The notes under the pieces were generated by a model. It saw only the letters and a program-made list of their open reading frames with translations, was not told where the DNA came from and made no database searches. From Pyramidobacter sp. YE332 (lineage in GTDB: Bacteria > Synergistota > Synergistia > Synergistales > Dethiosulfovibrionaceae), in contig NZ_CP133038.1 of NCBI RefSeq assembly GCF_033060595.1, forward strand, positions 186,001 to 250,000: a stretch of 64,000 bases of DNA. The letters are read 5' to 3'. Positions 1 through 8,332 of this stretch are shown here, piece after piece (the first letter of the stretch is position 1; each line of letters starts with the position of its first letter). The translations under genes and the position numbers were made by a program.

Positions 1-25
1 TTTCTGCAAAAAGGAGATGGTAATA

Positions 26-2746
26 TTGCTAAGAATTGACAAAGCTATTTTGGACACAAGTGGCGTGATTTGTGACAACATTGCACGTTTTGGCGCAACC
101 GAGCGGGGTCTTTTGAGTCAAAACATACTGGGTCATATTCGCAATTTTGTAGAATATGTAGCTATCAAGGCATTTTCTAATGGCGCTGATGTTAATCCTA
201 ATGATTATAATCTCAATGTTGCCGCCCTAAAAGATATGCAACGTCATGGAAATTTGCGTTTTTTATATAGATTTCATGAGCTACTCCAGAAGTCTGTGTC
301 GCACTACACTGTAGACAAAGATGGCTCCGAGCGGCTTATGCTCAAATATTATGAACATCTACTTAAAACAAAACTCTATCTTAAACAGGCATACAATCTT
401 GACGTGCTAGAGAATATAGAAGATTTTCCTTTGGACACTGATACCGAACTATCCGATTATTACACGAAAATCGCAGAGAGAATTGAGACACCAAGCAGAT
501 TTAGTTATGCTGTAACATACAACGATCGCTATTATGTTCAGAAAATTAAACCTTTCTTTATAAATCAAAGAATATACTATGAGGTTACATTTACTGCAGC
601 AACGGCTAATACCAGTAAGTTTGATCGAGTAATTGCTTTTACTAGTCACGAAATCATGGACAACTATGCTATAAAGTTTTCAATTCATAATGATACAATT
701 CATATTCTGGACAAGGATATGTCTATCCTAATAATAGATGAGTATGAAGTATCTATTCGCCCGTGTGAATGGGATAACCTTTCTGAAATCTTTGGGCCAC
801 GCGTGGAACATAGCACCAACTCTATTGAATATAGAGAGCTGATGAGATTTCTCTCAACTGTTAAAATGCCTCTGACAGAGCTTGTAAGTAGCGACCAAGA
901 TTATTACAATTTTATAAAAAGTCATATCACTTCACAAGCTAAGTCGATCAAAATATATGAACTTCTAGATCAGTGTCGAGAAGTGATTGTGAACGGCAAA
1001 GCTGGCTCAAACGTATTGCGTTATTTGTTATATAAAATGAATAATCGTGTTATCAAATGGCAGTACTGGAATAAGCAGTGCGGAGGCTTATCAAATCTTT
1101 ATCTAAATTATGGTTGTATGCCTTTTGATCGTATGCCTTATTGCACTTCTCTTCGTCAGCATAACCCGAGAATATATGATCTATTTAACTCAATTCCCGT
1201 TTCTGGCCATGAGCACGAACTATTTGCTCGATATATTAAGAATAATACAGAGATAGAAGGAAAACTATTCACTCCTAAAACCGAGATTGAAAGGTTTGAG
1301 AACATCGATGATTTGATTAGGCAATATAATGCAGCCCTTTACTATAAGCATACCGGACGTAGACTAGAAGAATACAAAGGCCATATTTATATTAAAGAAT
1401 ATGCTGAGGATAGTGCTGAAATAATTAAAAAACTGCAACAACTCTCTTCTTCTGGTGTTACTCAATATATGGCATCTATTGACTCATGGCTCTCTCGAGA
1501 GTCATACAGTATTGATGACGATGGCAAAAAACATGCACTTCGCCAAATGTTTGAAAAATCACATGTTGCATTAGTTTATGGTTCTGCTGGGACAGGCAAA
1601 TCTACCCTAATTAATCATATAGCTAATTTTTGGGGAGAAAAGGATAAGCTCTTTTTGGCGAACACTCATCCCGCTGTGGATAATATGAGGAGAAAAGTAA
1701 CTGCGGGTAACAGCGAATATAATACCATTGCCAAGTTTTTATCAAAGAGAAATCTCAATACCGAGTGTGATATACTATTTATCGATGAGTGTAGCACCGT
1801 AAGCAACAACGACATGAGACAAGTACTTGAAAAGGCCAACTTCAAGCTCCTAGTCTTAGTAGGTGATGTGTATCAGATAGAATCAATTTACTTTGGAAAT
1901 TGGTTTAGCATTGCGCGAAAGTTTGTACCTGCAACTTCTGTGTTTGAATTAACGTATCCCTACAGAACCACTAATCAAGATTTGCTAACCGTGTGGGATC
2001 GCGTACGCAAACTTGATGATGCGATTTTAGAACCATTAGTGAAAAACGGCTACGTCGCTAGACTTGATGAATCCATTTTTGAACATAGCAATGATGATGA
2101 AATTATTCTCTGTTTAAATTACGATGGACTCTATGGAATTAATAATATTAACCGCTTTTTACAGAACAGCAATCCCAACGAAGGAATTGTATGGGGAATC
2201 AACACATATAAGATTGGCGATCCCGTCCTGTTTAATGAATCAAATATTTTTTCCCCATTGATTCATAACAACACAAAAGGTAGAATTGCTGGGATTCATC
2301 CAGAAAAACAACAAATCTGGTTTGATATTGAGCTTGAGGAATCAATAAACGAGATAGATGCGTGGGACTACGACTTTGAACTCATTGGAGAGTCTGAATC
2401 TGGAAATTCTATTATCTCATTCAGCGTTAATAAGTTTCGAAGTACTGACGAAGACGATGACAATAATAACTCTACAGTTGTACCATTTCAAGTAGCGTAT
2501 GCTGTATCTATTCACAAGGCTCAAGGTTTAGAGTACGACTCTGTAAAAATCGTTATCACAAATGAAGTAGAAGAACGCATCACCCATAATATCTTTTATA
2601 CGGCAATCACCCGCGCAAAGAATAAATTGAAAATATATTGGAGCCCAGAGACAGAGAAATCTGTCCTTGAGCATCTTGAAGTTAAAAACTCGAATAAAGA
2701 TGCTCATTTGTTAGCGCAACTATTTTCAATCGCAATGACTAATTAA
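26..2746 (+). CDS. SF1 (RecD/UvrD-like) helicase-type ATPase with unknown N-terminal half
   Basis: This is a large protein of about 907 residues. The second half has a Walker A GSAGTGKST (near residue 520), a Walker B LFIDECS (near 585), a GDVYQIES motif (near 620) and a UvrD_C_2-like end with HKAQGLEYDS and YTAITRAKN. This is the layout of superfamily-1 DNA or RNA helicases. The first ~500 residues match nothing I recognise. Near residue 35 they contain QNILGH within a helical stretch, loosely like a HEPN RNxxxH motif with Arg replaced; this is speculation. A strong AAAAAGGAG lies at 8-16. An ATG at 17 abuts it, so the in-frame TTG at 26 (spacing 9) is the better start. The frame is open to the window edge, so an upstream start cannot be excluded. 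The gene is far more AT-rich than everything after 7 kb, so recently acquired. Defence cargo is plausible but unproven. Confidence 0.7.
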   Translation: MLRIDKAILDTSGVICDNIARFGATERGLLSQNILGHIRNFVEYVAIKAFSNGADVNPNDYNLNVAALKDMQRHGNLRFLYRFHELLQKSVSHYTVDKDGSERLMLKYYEHLLKTKLYLKQAYNLDVLENIEDFPLDTDTELSDYYTKIAERIETPSRFSYAVTYNDRYYVQKIKPFFINQRIYYEVTFTAATANTSKFDRVIAFTSHEIMDNYAIKFSIHNDTIHILDKDMSILIIDEYEVSIRPCEWDNLSEIFGPRVEHSTNSIEYRELMRFLSTVKMPLTELVSSDQDYYNFIKSHITSQAKSIKIYELLDQCREVIVNGKAGSNVLRYLLYKMNNRVIKWQYWNKQCGGLSNLYLNYGCMPFDRMPYCTSLRQHNPRIYDLFNSIPVSGHEHELFARYIKNNTEIEGKLFTPKTEIERFENIDDLIRQYNAALYYKHTGRRLEEYKGHIYIKEYAEDSAEIIKKLQQLSSSGVTQYMASIDSWLSRESYSIDDDGKKHALRQMFEKSHVALVYGSAGTGKSTLINHIANFWGEKDKLFLANTHPAVDNMRRKVTAGNSEYNTIAKFLSKRNLNTECDILFIDECSTVSNNDMRQVLEKANFKLLVLVGDVYQIESIYFGNWFSIARKFVPATSVFELTYPYRTTNQDLLTVWDRVRKLDDAILEPLVKNGYVARLDESIFEHSNDDEIILCLNYDGLYGINNINRFLQNSNPNEGIVWGINTYKIGDPVLFNESNIFSPLIHNNTKGRIAGIHPEKQQIWFDIELEESINEIDAWDYDFELIGESESGNSIISFSVNKFRSTDEDDDNNNSTVVPFQVAYAVSIHKAQGLEYDSVKIVITNEVEERITHNIFYTAITRAKNKLKIYWSPETEKSVLEHLEVKNSNKDAHLLAQLFSIAMTN

Positions 2747-2956
2747 AAATTTAGCTACCAGTAACGCACAGCAAGTTTCTACGCGTTTCAAACTGCATTT
2801 ACAGGGAGAAGAGTGGTATGATGCTTTCAGCAGTCCAAATAAGCCGAAAAACCTAGTAGTATCGGGCTATTTTACCTGCTAAATGCGTAGGCACAAACGT
2901 CATAATAGCAGCGGGCGCAAGCGGATTTCTGCTTACACCCGCTTGGTTACCATACA

Positions 2957-3027
2957 GCAAAGACGGAGGAAGCCTTCAAGGGCGCGGAGTGTTCATCTCG
3001 ACCCTTGACGGCTTCCTTTGACTTTGC
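2957..3027. terminator. Long imperfect hairpin after the HTH gene
   Basis: Arms 2957-2982 and 3002-3027 pair with few mismatches: GCAAAG, GGAAGCC and CAAGGG blocks face their complements around a 19-nt loop. It starts right at the stop codon of the leftward gene ending at 3027, so it probably ends that transcript. The 2747-2956 stretch between it and the helicase shows no gene. Confidence 0.5.
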
Positions 3028-3263
3028 TATTTCTTGACTACAATGGCTTGCGCCAATTTCGCCTGTAAGCGGTGCTTCATATACTCGTCGATGCCGACAT
3101 ACGGCAAACCGTCTTTGTCATAGAGTGTTCGCGTGCAAATCTTGTTGATATAGCGGTCGTAATACAGCAAAATACGCTCCAATGCCAACGGGCTACCGGC
3201 GCGGGCCGCTTCGATCACGTCCATGGGCAAAAGCACTCTGCCGTTAAAAGTTGGTTGTTTCAT
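3027..3263 (-). CDS. Small helix-turn-helix protein of integrative elements
   Basis: A 78-residue protein. It opens with MKQPTFNGRVLLPMDVIEAA and continues with a short helical segment (PLALERILLYYDRYI) typical of the HTH_16-like proteins encoded beside the sigma factor in Tn916-like and related conjugative elements of Bacillota. It follows the sigma-factor gene with a 1-nt gap, so the two are co-transcribed leftwards. In related elements these pairs regulate excision or transfer genes. The element here is broken, so the target is unknown. Confidence 0.65.
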   Translation of the reverse strand: MKQPTFNGRVLLPMDVIEAARAGSPLALERILLYYDRYINKICTRTLYDKDGLPYVGIDEYMKHRLQAKLAQAIVVKK

Positions 3264-3264
3264 A

Positions 3265-3693
3265 TTAGTTCTTCACTCCTTTGGATTTCAAATTTCTTCG
3301 CAGTTCGTTCAGTGTCTTTGTTCTATGCCGCTGGACGGCGCTGCGGGACATTCCCACAAGACCGCCGATCTCACCGTCTGCCAGCTCCAACACACAATAC
3401 AGGATCAAAATTCTTTGCTCCTGTTCCGGCAGGCTTGCAAAGGCATCAGCCACCAGCTCGTCCCGGATATGCAGAGCGTAGCCGTATGCCGTGAACAGGA
3501 TGCTGTCACTTGGGTATTTGTCCACCGTGCAGAGCTTGTCCATTTCATGTTGGGACAAGGCGCTGAACTCGGTTTCCCGGTTCCGCTGGCAAGCCAAATC
3601 CCGCAGGTGGTTTCTGGCCTCGTTGCGGAGGACAGTTTTGCAGAAAGCGTCAAACCGGCAGCGTTTTCCATAATCATTAGGGATATATTTCAT
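3265..3693 (-). CDS. Sigma-70-family (ECF-like) sigma factor of an integrative element
   Basis: A 142-residue protein with an N-terminal region-2-like part (YGKRCRFDAFCKTVLRNEARN) and a C-terminal region 4 helix-turn-helix (LPEQEQRILILYCVLEL, then IGGLVGMSRSAVQRHR). This resembles the ORF7/ORF8-type sigma-like regulators of Tn916-family elements. It is first of a two-gene leftward unit with the HTH gene at 3027-3263. Overlapping open frames on the other strand are shadows. The call to a conjugative element rests on family resemblance plus the neighbouring recombinase remnant. Confidence 0.75.
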   Translation of the reverse strand: MKYIPNDYGKRCRFDAFCKTVLRNEARNHLRDLACQRNRETEFSALSQHEMDKLCTVDKYPSDSILFTAYGYALHIRDELVADAFASLPEQEQRILILYCVLELADGEIGGLVGMSRSAVQRHRTKTLNELRRNLKSKGVKN

Positions 3694-4117
3694 CTTCTCA
3701 CCCCCGATCTGCGGGAGAGTGAAAAGTTAGAGTTGGTGCCACCACCCCTTGTGTCTATGTTGATACGGCAGTTTCGGCCCGCACCGAAAGACCGCAATAA
3801 CAGATCCGTAAAAGTAAATGTAATATGTCGGTAACTTACATCGTATAGTACATCTTTTAACCCAAACCGCTCCCACGCTGAGAACAGGCTTTTTTTGAGA
3901 AGCTATGGGGTTGGAAAACAGACTGTATCAGCATGGTGGTTTCCTCCGTAAGCCGTCGATTCTGCATAGAGTAAACAAAGCAAAAGCGGCAGTCTTGATT
4001 TCTCAAAACCACCGCTGGGATATGAAATAGAGCGCACAAAATCAACCTGCCCAACAACGGTTTTTTTCTTCCCCCGTCGGGCGGGGCAAATTGTATCATG
4101 TATTAAGGAACAGAAAA
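3694..4117. other. Gene-free stretch inside the element remnant
   Basis: About 420 bp lie between the sigma-factor gene and the terminator of the KTR gene. An 80-codon leftward open frame (3857-4099) exists, but it has no recognisable family and no clear ribosome-binding site. Nothing else is supported here. Confidence 0.4.
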
Positions 4118-4160
4118 AGCCGATAACTACAAGAAGAAATACTCTTGCAAGTTATCGGCT
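4118..4160 (-). terminator. Terminator hairpin of the PadR-YjdF-KTR unit
   Basis: An 11-bp perfect stem, AGCCGATAACT at 4118-4128 and its complement at 4150-4160. Leftwards it is followed by a TTTTTCTG run. It overlaps the last codons of the KTR gene. Confidence 0.7.
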
Positions 4161-4337
4161 CTGCGTCTTAGCGTCTGGCTCTTGGATGATGGATAGATTC
4201 AGTTGTCTTACCGCTATCAAGGTTTCATGTTTGCATTTCGGGCAATACAGTGGGAAGTTTTCTAGCACTGTATCATCGCGGATTTTCAATCGCGTTTTGC
4301 TGTCGCAAAAGGGACATAAAATCCATTCTATTTTCAT
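4152..4337 (-). CDS. Cysteine-rich KTR domain protein
   Basis: A 61-residue zinc-ribbon-like protein starting MKIEWILCPFC. Two CxxC pairs (C8/C11 and C32/C35) probably bind zinc, with KTR at residues 14-16. This matches the small KTR-domain proteins often found in Bacillota conjugative elements, whose function is unknown. An AGAGGAAG ribosome-binding site lies 5 nt upstream of the ATG. That makes 4337 the start rather than the longer in-frame extension. It follows the YjdF-like gene by 1 nt, so it is the third gene of the PadR-YjdF-KTR unit. Confidence 0.8.
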   Translation of the reverse strand: MKIEWILCPFCDSKTRLKIRDDTVLENFPLYCPKCKHETLIAVRQLNLSIIQEPDAKTQSR

Positions 4338-4338
4338 G

Positions 4339-4761
4339 TTATCTTCCTCTGTGCTTGGCTTTCTTCTTTTCCTGCCGTATGGCAAACTGGCGGTCTTTCT
4401 CCGCCTCTTTCTGCTCACGGCTCTTGGTTTTCCGTTCCAGCTTACATTGCTCATGCTGGAATTTCAACGCCTGCTGCGCCTTTGTTCCAATGCCTTTATC
4501 CTGCAGTTGGCTTTGAATTTCGCGCTGCATACGTTTGGGATTGATTTTTCGCTCTATGGCTATCTCGGTCTGGATTGGAGGACTGAATTTCAGCTTGTGC
4601 CAATTCTTCAACAGAAACTCATAGACCTCATAATCTTTGGGTTCTGAGCCAAAAGTGATTTTGCATACCTCGTACTTACCGTTATCCGTTCTTTCGTATA
4701 GACCGATCCAAAACGGAGCCTCGAACAGGATGGTCAAACTGCTTTGGGGGCCTGTACTCAT
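4339..4761 (-). CDS. yjdF: YjdF-family protein (DUF2992)
   Basis: A 140-residue protein beginning MSTGPQSSLTILFEAPFWIG, with the GLYER..GKYEVCKITFGSEPKD stretch typical of YjdF. The basic, Lys/Glu-rich helical tail (about residues 85-140) is also typical. The molecular role is not established. In some Bacillota the gene is under the yjdF riboswitch, which senses azaaromatic compounds. No such leader fits here because the start overlaps the stop of the upstream PadR gene (ATGA overlap). Pairing with a PadR regulator hints at a drug- or aromatic-responsive unit; that is inference. Confidence 0.85.
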   Translation of the reverse strand: MSTGPQSSLTILFEAPFWIGLYERTDNGKYEVCKITFGSEPKDYEVYEFLLKNWHKLKFSPPIQTEIAIERKINPKRMQREIQSQLQDKGIGTKAQQALKFQHEQCKLERKTKSREQKEAEKDRQFAIRQEKKKAKHRGR

Positions 4762-5282
4762 TCTTCTAAGAACTGCCCTTCAAAGTGATCCAGCCATTCC
4801 AAAAGAGTGCGATAGAGAAGCTGCTGCTGCTCAAAAATCGTTCTCCCAACCAAGGGAATGTCTGTAAATTCCCGCGCATAGCCCTCGTTCGATTCAGCCG
4901 AGGACTGTATGCTCTGGCGCAACACCGAAACCAGCTCCAACGCTTCGGCCTTGTCCATCTTATTCAGATTGGTAATGACCACATTGAAATCGAATAACAG
5001 GGGTACCGTGCTAGCGGCGCAAGAGGCCATCAGCTCCTTGAAATACGCTCTGCCCTGATCAGTAATAGAATAAATGGCCTTATCCGCAAACTTATCGCCC
5101 TTGACAATATCGCTTTGGAGATACCCCTTCTCGCTCAACTGGAGTACTTTTCGATAAATAGAAGGCACGCTTATTTTCGTCCAGCGAGAAAAATGGTGGT
5201 ACTCCACATCCTTTTGAATGTCATAGGCGCTTTGCGGTTTCTCCAATACAATACCAAGTATGACTCAATCGATTGACGACAT
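4758..5282 (-). pseudogene. PadR-family regulator with a premature TGA at codon 6
   Basis: Read from ATG 5282 (AAGAGG ribosome-binding site at 5295-5290, spacing 7) the protein is MSSID-stop-VILGIVLEKPQSAYDIQ, then a full PadR winged helix (YHHFSRWTKISVPSIYRKV..LSEKGYLQ) and a C-terminal helical domain. PadR proteins normally read SSIDL-ILG here, so one Leu codon has become TGA (5267-5265). Translation from the in-frame TTG at 5246 would give 162 residues lacking the first helix turns. Either the gene is dead, or a shortened protein is made. It heads the unit with yjdF and the KTR gene, and its 5' end lies against the damaged start of the recombinase on the other strand. Confidence 0.75.
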
Positions 5283-6897
5283 AATGATACCTCTTTATAC
5301 GCCCGTCTGTCCCAAGAGGACGCGCTGGACGGCGAGAGAAATAGCATAGCCAATCAAAAGAAAATCCTTTTGAAGTACGCAACCGACAACGGTTTCCCAA
5401 ATCCCACGTTTTTCATCGACGACGGCGTTTCCGGGGTGACGTTTGACCGTCCGAGATGGAATGAGATGATCCGGCTGGTCGAAGCAGGAAAGGTTAAAAC
5501 CGTCATTGTCAAGGATATGTCCCGCATGGGTCGCGACTATCTAAAAGTGGGCTACTATACCGAGAGCTTCTTTGCTGAGCGTGATATTCGGTATATCGCT
5601 ATCAATGACGGCGTGGACAGCGACAAAGGGGACAATGATTTCACCCCTTTCCGTAACCTGTTCAACGACTTCTACGCCCGCGATACCAGCAAGAAGATTC
5701 GGGCTGTTATGCGAGCCAAAGGAAACGCCGGGGAACACCTCTGCACCAATCCGCCCTATGGGTATCAGAAAGACCCGATCGATAAAAAGAAATGGATTGT
5801 GGACGAGGAAGCCGCCGAGATCGTGAAGCGGATCTTCGTCCTGTGCATTGCGGGGAAAGGCCCCATGCAGATTGCTAAGTTGTTGACCGCCCAACACGTC
5901 CTGACCGTCAAGGCCCACTACGCCCAGCGGGACGGAAAGCCGCTGCCGGAGAAGCCTTACAAGTGGAGCCCGAAGTCTGTTGCTGGGATATTGGAGCGGC
6001 CAGAGTACACCGGCTGCACGGTGAACTTCAAGACCTATTCCAAGTCCCACAAGCTGAAAAAGCGACTGCACAATGCCCCAGAGAACCAGCGGATTTTCCC
6101 CAATACCCAGCCCGCCATTATCGAAGAACAAGTCTTTGCACGGGTACAGGAGTTGCGGGGGAACAAGCGCCGTCCGGCCAAGCAAGCCGAACGGCAAGGG
6201 CTGTTTTCTAGGCTGCTGTACTGCGCCGACTGTGGAAGCAAACTGCATTTTGCCACAGGCAAAAACATGACACCGCAGCAAGACTGCTATCGGTGTTCCC
6301 GGTATAAGAGTCATGCACTTTATCCGGGAAGAAACGTTGAAGCTGTTCGTGTTGCAGCGGATTTTCGATGTGACGGCGCTGTTCTTTGACGATGCCATGG
6401 CATTTGAGGAAGCGGCGAGAAAGCAGCGTTTCCAAGAAGCGGAGAAGGAGGCCAAGAAGCGCAGGCGTGAAATCGCCCAAGCGGAAAAGCGCATTGCCGA
6501 ACTTGACCGGATTTTCAAGCGCATCTATGAGGACGACATCAGCATCAGCGGTACGGTCAGCCATGAACGGTTCTTGAAACTCTCTGCCGACTATGAAGCA
6601 GAGCAAAAAGAACTAACAGAACAGGTCAAGACATGGCGGCAAGCGGTAGAAACCTTTGAACAAGATCAAGCCGATTTCGCTAGCTTTGCAGCCATTGTGC
6701 GGAAGTATGTAGGCATCCGAGACCTTACGCCCACCATCGTCAATGAGTTTGTAAAAAAGATTATCGTCCATGCGCCGGATAAGTCCAGCGGCCACCGCAG
6801 GCAGAAGATTGAACTGGTCTGGAACTTTATCGGAGAAGTCAACCTGCCGGGTGACGATCAGACTGTGGAACTGCAAAGAAAAGGCAGGACGGCATGA
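5277..6897 (+). pseudogene. Large serine recombinase (TndX/TnpX type), start lost and frameshifted
   Basis: The catalytic block SLYARLSQED (5292-5321, nucleophile Ser) is in frame with the body, but the frame has no start codon before the stop at 5274. An ATG at 5260 would need a one-base shift near 5289. The middle holds the recombinase fold (VIVKDMSRMGRDYLKVGYY), the recombinase domain, and a zinc ribbon (CADCGSKL, then YRCSRYKS). At about 6312 the frame breaks. The usual residues after SRYKS, with the last Cys, are missing, and the other frame resumes at MHFIREETLKL with the DUF4368-like coiled-coil end to 6897. A small deletion fits. This is the integrase of the decayed element and should be inactive. 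Confidence 0.85.
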
Positions 6898-6919
6898 CTT
6901 TTCAGCCATACCGTCCTGC
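6884..6919 (+). terminator. Hairpin over the recombinase stop codon
   Basis: A 9-bp perfect stem, GCAGGACGG (6884-6892) and CCGTCCTGC (6911-6919), with an 18-nt loop that holds the TGA. There is no T-run. Confidence 0.45.
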
Positions 6920-7221
6920 GACAATTTAATTACTTCCTTATGGGCCGACACCTTTGACTTTTGAGACGGCCTCTTTTTGAAAGCACTTCAGAGCAACGGT
7001 CGAGAGAGTTCTGAGCAACTGAACTCCTTCGCAGCGCCCAGCAAACTCTGGTGATACTTTCTATCAAGAATCAGTCTCATACTGTTGAGATACTGTCTCT
7101 TGACCAAAATATTGACACTGGTTTTCAATTTGGAACATCATTGAAGGTATCGTACCTCGCGCAGTCGCGCCAGTCGTGCCGCAAAAAACATGCGACACGC
7201 GATTTCATGCAGCTTTTGATG
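6920..7221. other. Boundary between foreign element and host DNA
   Basis: About 300 bp without a convincing gene. The base composition moves from the element to the GC-rich host within this stretch, so the right end of the integrated DNA is probably here. A copy of a dispersed repeat lies at 6998-7050. No clear attachment-site duplication is visible inside the window. Confidence 0.4.
6998..7050 (-). repeat. REP-like dispersed repeat, copy 1
   Basis: On the minus strand it reads GTTTGCTGGGCGCTGCGAAGG followed by GTTGCTCAGAACT. This resembles the copy at 40160 (GTTTGCCGAGCGCTGCGAGG, then GTCGCTCAGAACT) and the one at 12432. Confidence 0.5.
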
Positions 7222-8328
7222 CTATACCAGCTGCCGTCTCAAACGTTCCTTTTCGGCCGCTTCGTCGTCGGCGGGGTACCAGACGGGGGCGGCGAGGCGG
7301 ACGGCGCACTTTTCGCCCTGGCTGAAGGAGACGCGGTGCGGCGTCTGCACTTTCAGCGTTTGATTGCCGACGGGGATCAGGTACTCGGTGCGGTCGGTGA
7401 GGAAGATGCGCTTTTCCACGTGGGTCTGATAGCCGTCGTTGCCGCCGCTCAGCTCGATGGCGTTGGGGCGCGTGGCAACGACCATGCGTCCGGCGGCGTC
7501 CGCGGGGACGGGGAGGCCGAGCGGATGGTCGAGGTCGCCTTCGGCGTAAGCCTGGCCGTCTTTGACGACGACGTTGAGGAAGGTGCTCTCGCCGAGGAAG
7601 CTGTGCACGAAGCGGTTGACGGGATTGGTGTAGAGGTTTTCGGGCGTGTCGATCTGCATGATCCTGCCCATGTCGCAGACCATCATGCGGTCGGAGATGG
7701 CCATGGCTTCCGACTGGTCGTGGGTGACGAAGATGATCGTGAAGTTGAACTTGCGCTGCAGCTCCTTGATCTCGAAACGCATGGACTCACGCAGTTTGGG
7801 GTCGAGGTTCGACAGCGGCTCGTCGAGCAGCATCACTTTGGGGCGGGTGACGATGGCGCGGGCCAGGGCGATGCGCTGCTGCTGGCCGCCGGAGAGGTCG
7901 GACGGATAGGAGTTCTCCAGACCGGTCAGGCTGGTGTGCGCCAAGGCGTCGGCGACTTTGCGGTCGACGTCCGTCCGGTTCATCTTCTGGATGCGCAGCG
8001 GGAAGGCAACGTTCTCGAAGACGTTCATGTGCGGCCAGACGGCGAAGGCCTGGAAGACCATGCCGAGGCCGCGCTCTTCGGGCGGCACGTAGAGGTTCTT
8101 GCTCTTCACCGAGACGGGGCGGCCGCAGAGTTCGATCTCGCCCTCGCTGAGGTCTTCGAAACCGGCGATCATGCGCAGCGTCGTCGATTTGCCGCAGCCG
8201 GACGGCCCGAGGAACGAGAAGCACTCGCCCTCGCGGACGCTGAAGGTGAAATCGTCCACGGCGACGATGTCGCCGAGCGTTTTGGTGGCGAAGCGTTTGG
8301 TGACGCCGCGCAGTACGACCTGATCCAT
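7222..8328 (-). CDS. ABC importer ATPase (iron/polyamine type), second ATPase of the operon
   Basis: A 368-residue CUT2/FbpC-PotA-like ATPase. Walker A GPSGCGKST lies near residue 40, Q-loop and signature LSGGQQQR near 145, Walker B VMLLDEPLSN near 165, the switch His in IFVTHDQ, and a C-terminal TOBE-like domain to the end. It energises import of the ligand bound by the protein at 11230-12207. It lies 4 nt after the permease gene and is last in the leftward operon. The operon has two different ATPase genes for one fused permease, so the nucleotide-binding pair may be a heterodimer. Confidence 0.9.
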   Translation of the reverse strand: MDQVVLRGVTKRFATKTLGDIVAVDDFTFSVREGECFSFLGPSGCGKSTTLRMIAGFEDLSEGEIELCGRPVSVKSKNLYVPPEERGLGMVFQAFAVWPHMNVFENVAFPLRIQKMNRTDVDRKVADALAHTSLTGLENSYPSDLSGGQQQRIALARAIVTRPKVMLLDEPLSNLDPKLRESMRFEIKELQRKFNFTIIFVTHDQSEAMAISDRMMVCDMGRIMQIDTPENLYTNPVNRFVHSFLGESTFLNVVVKDGQAYAEGDLDHPLGLPVPADAAGRMVVATRPNAIELSGGNDGYQTHVEKRIFLTDRTEYLIPVGNQTLKVQTPHRVSFSQGEKCAVRLAAPVWYPADDEAAEKERLRRQLV

Positions 8329-8332
8329 AGGC

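Noticed and set aside
26-2746. Active HEPN ribonuclease domain in the helicase N-terminus
   Set aside because: Only a QNxxxH-like stretch is visible; the catalytic Arg is missing and the fold cannot be shown from sequence alone.
3857-4099. 80-codon leftward open frame in the element remnant
   Set aside because: No family, no convincing ribosome-binding site, and Arg/Pro-rich ends.
5260-5330. ATG at 5260 as intact recombinase start
   Set aside because: It is out of frame with the catalytic serine block; a one-base shift near 5289 is needed.
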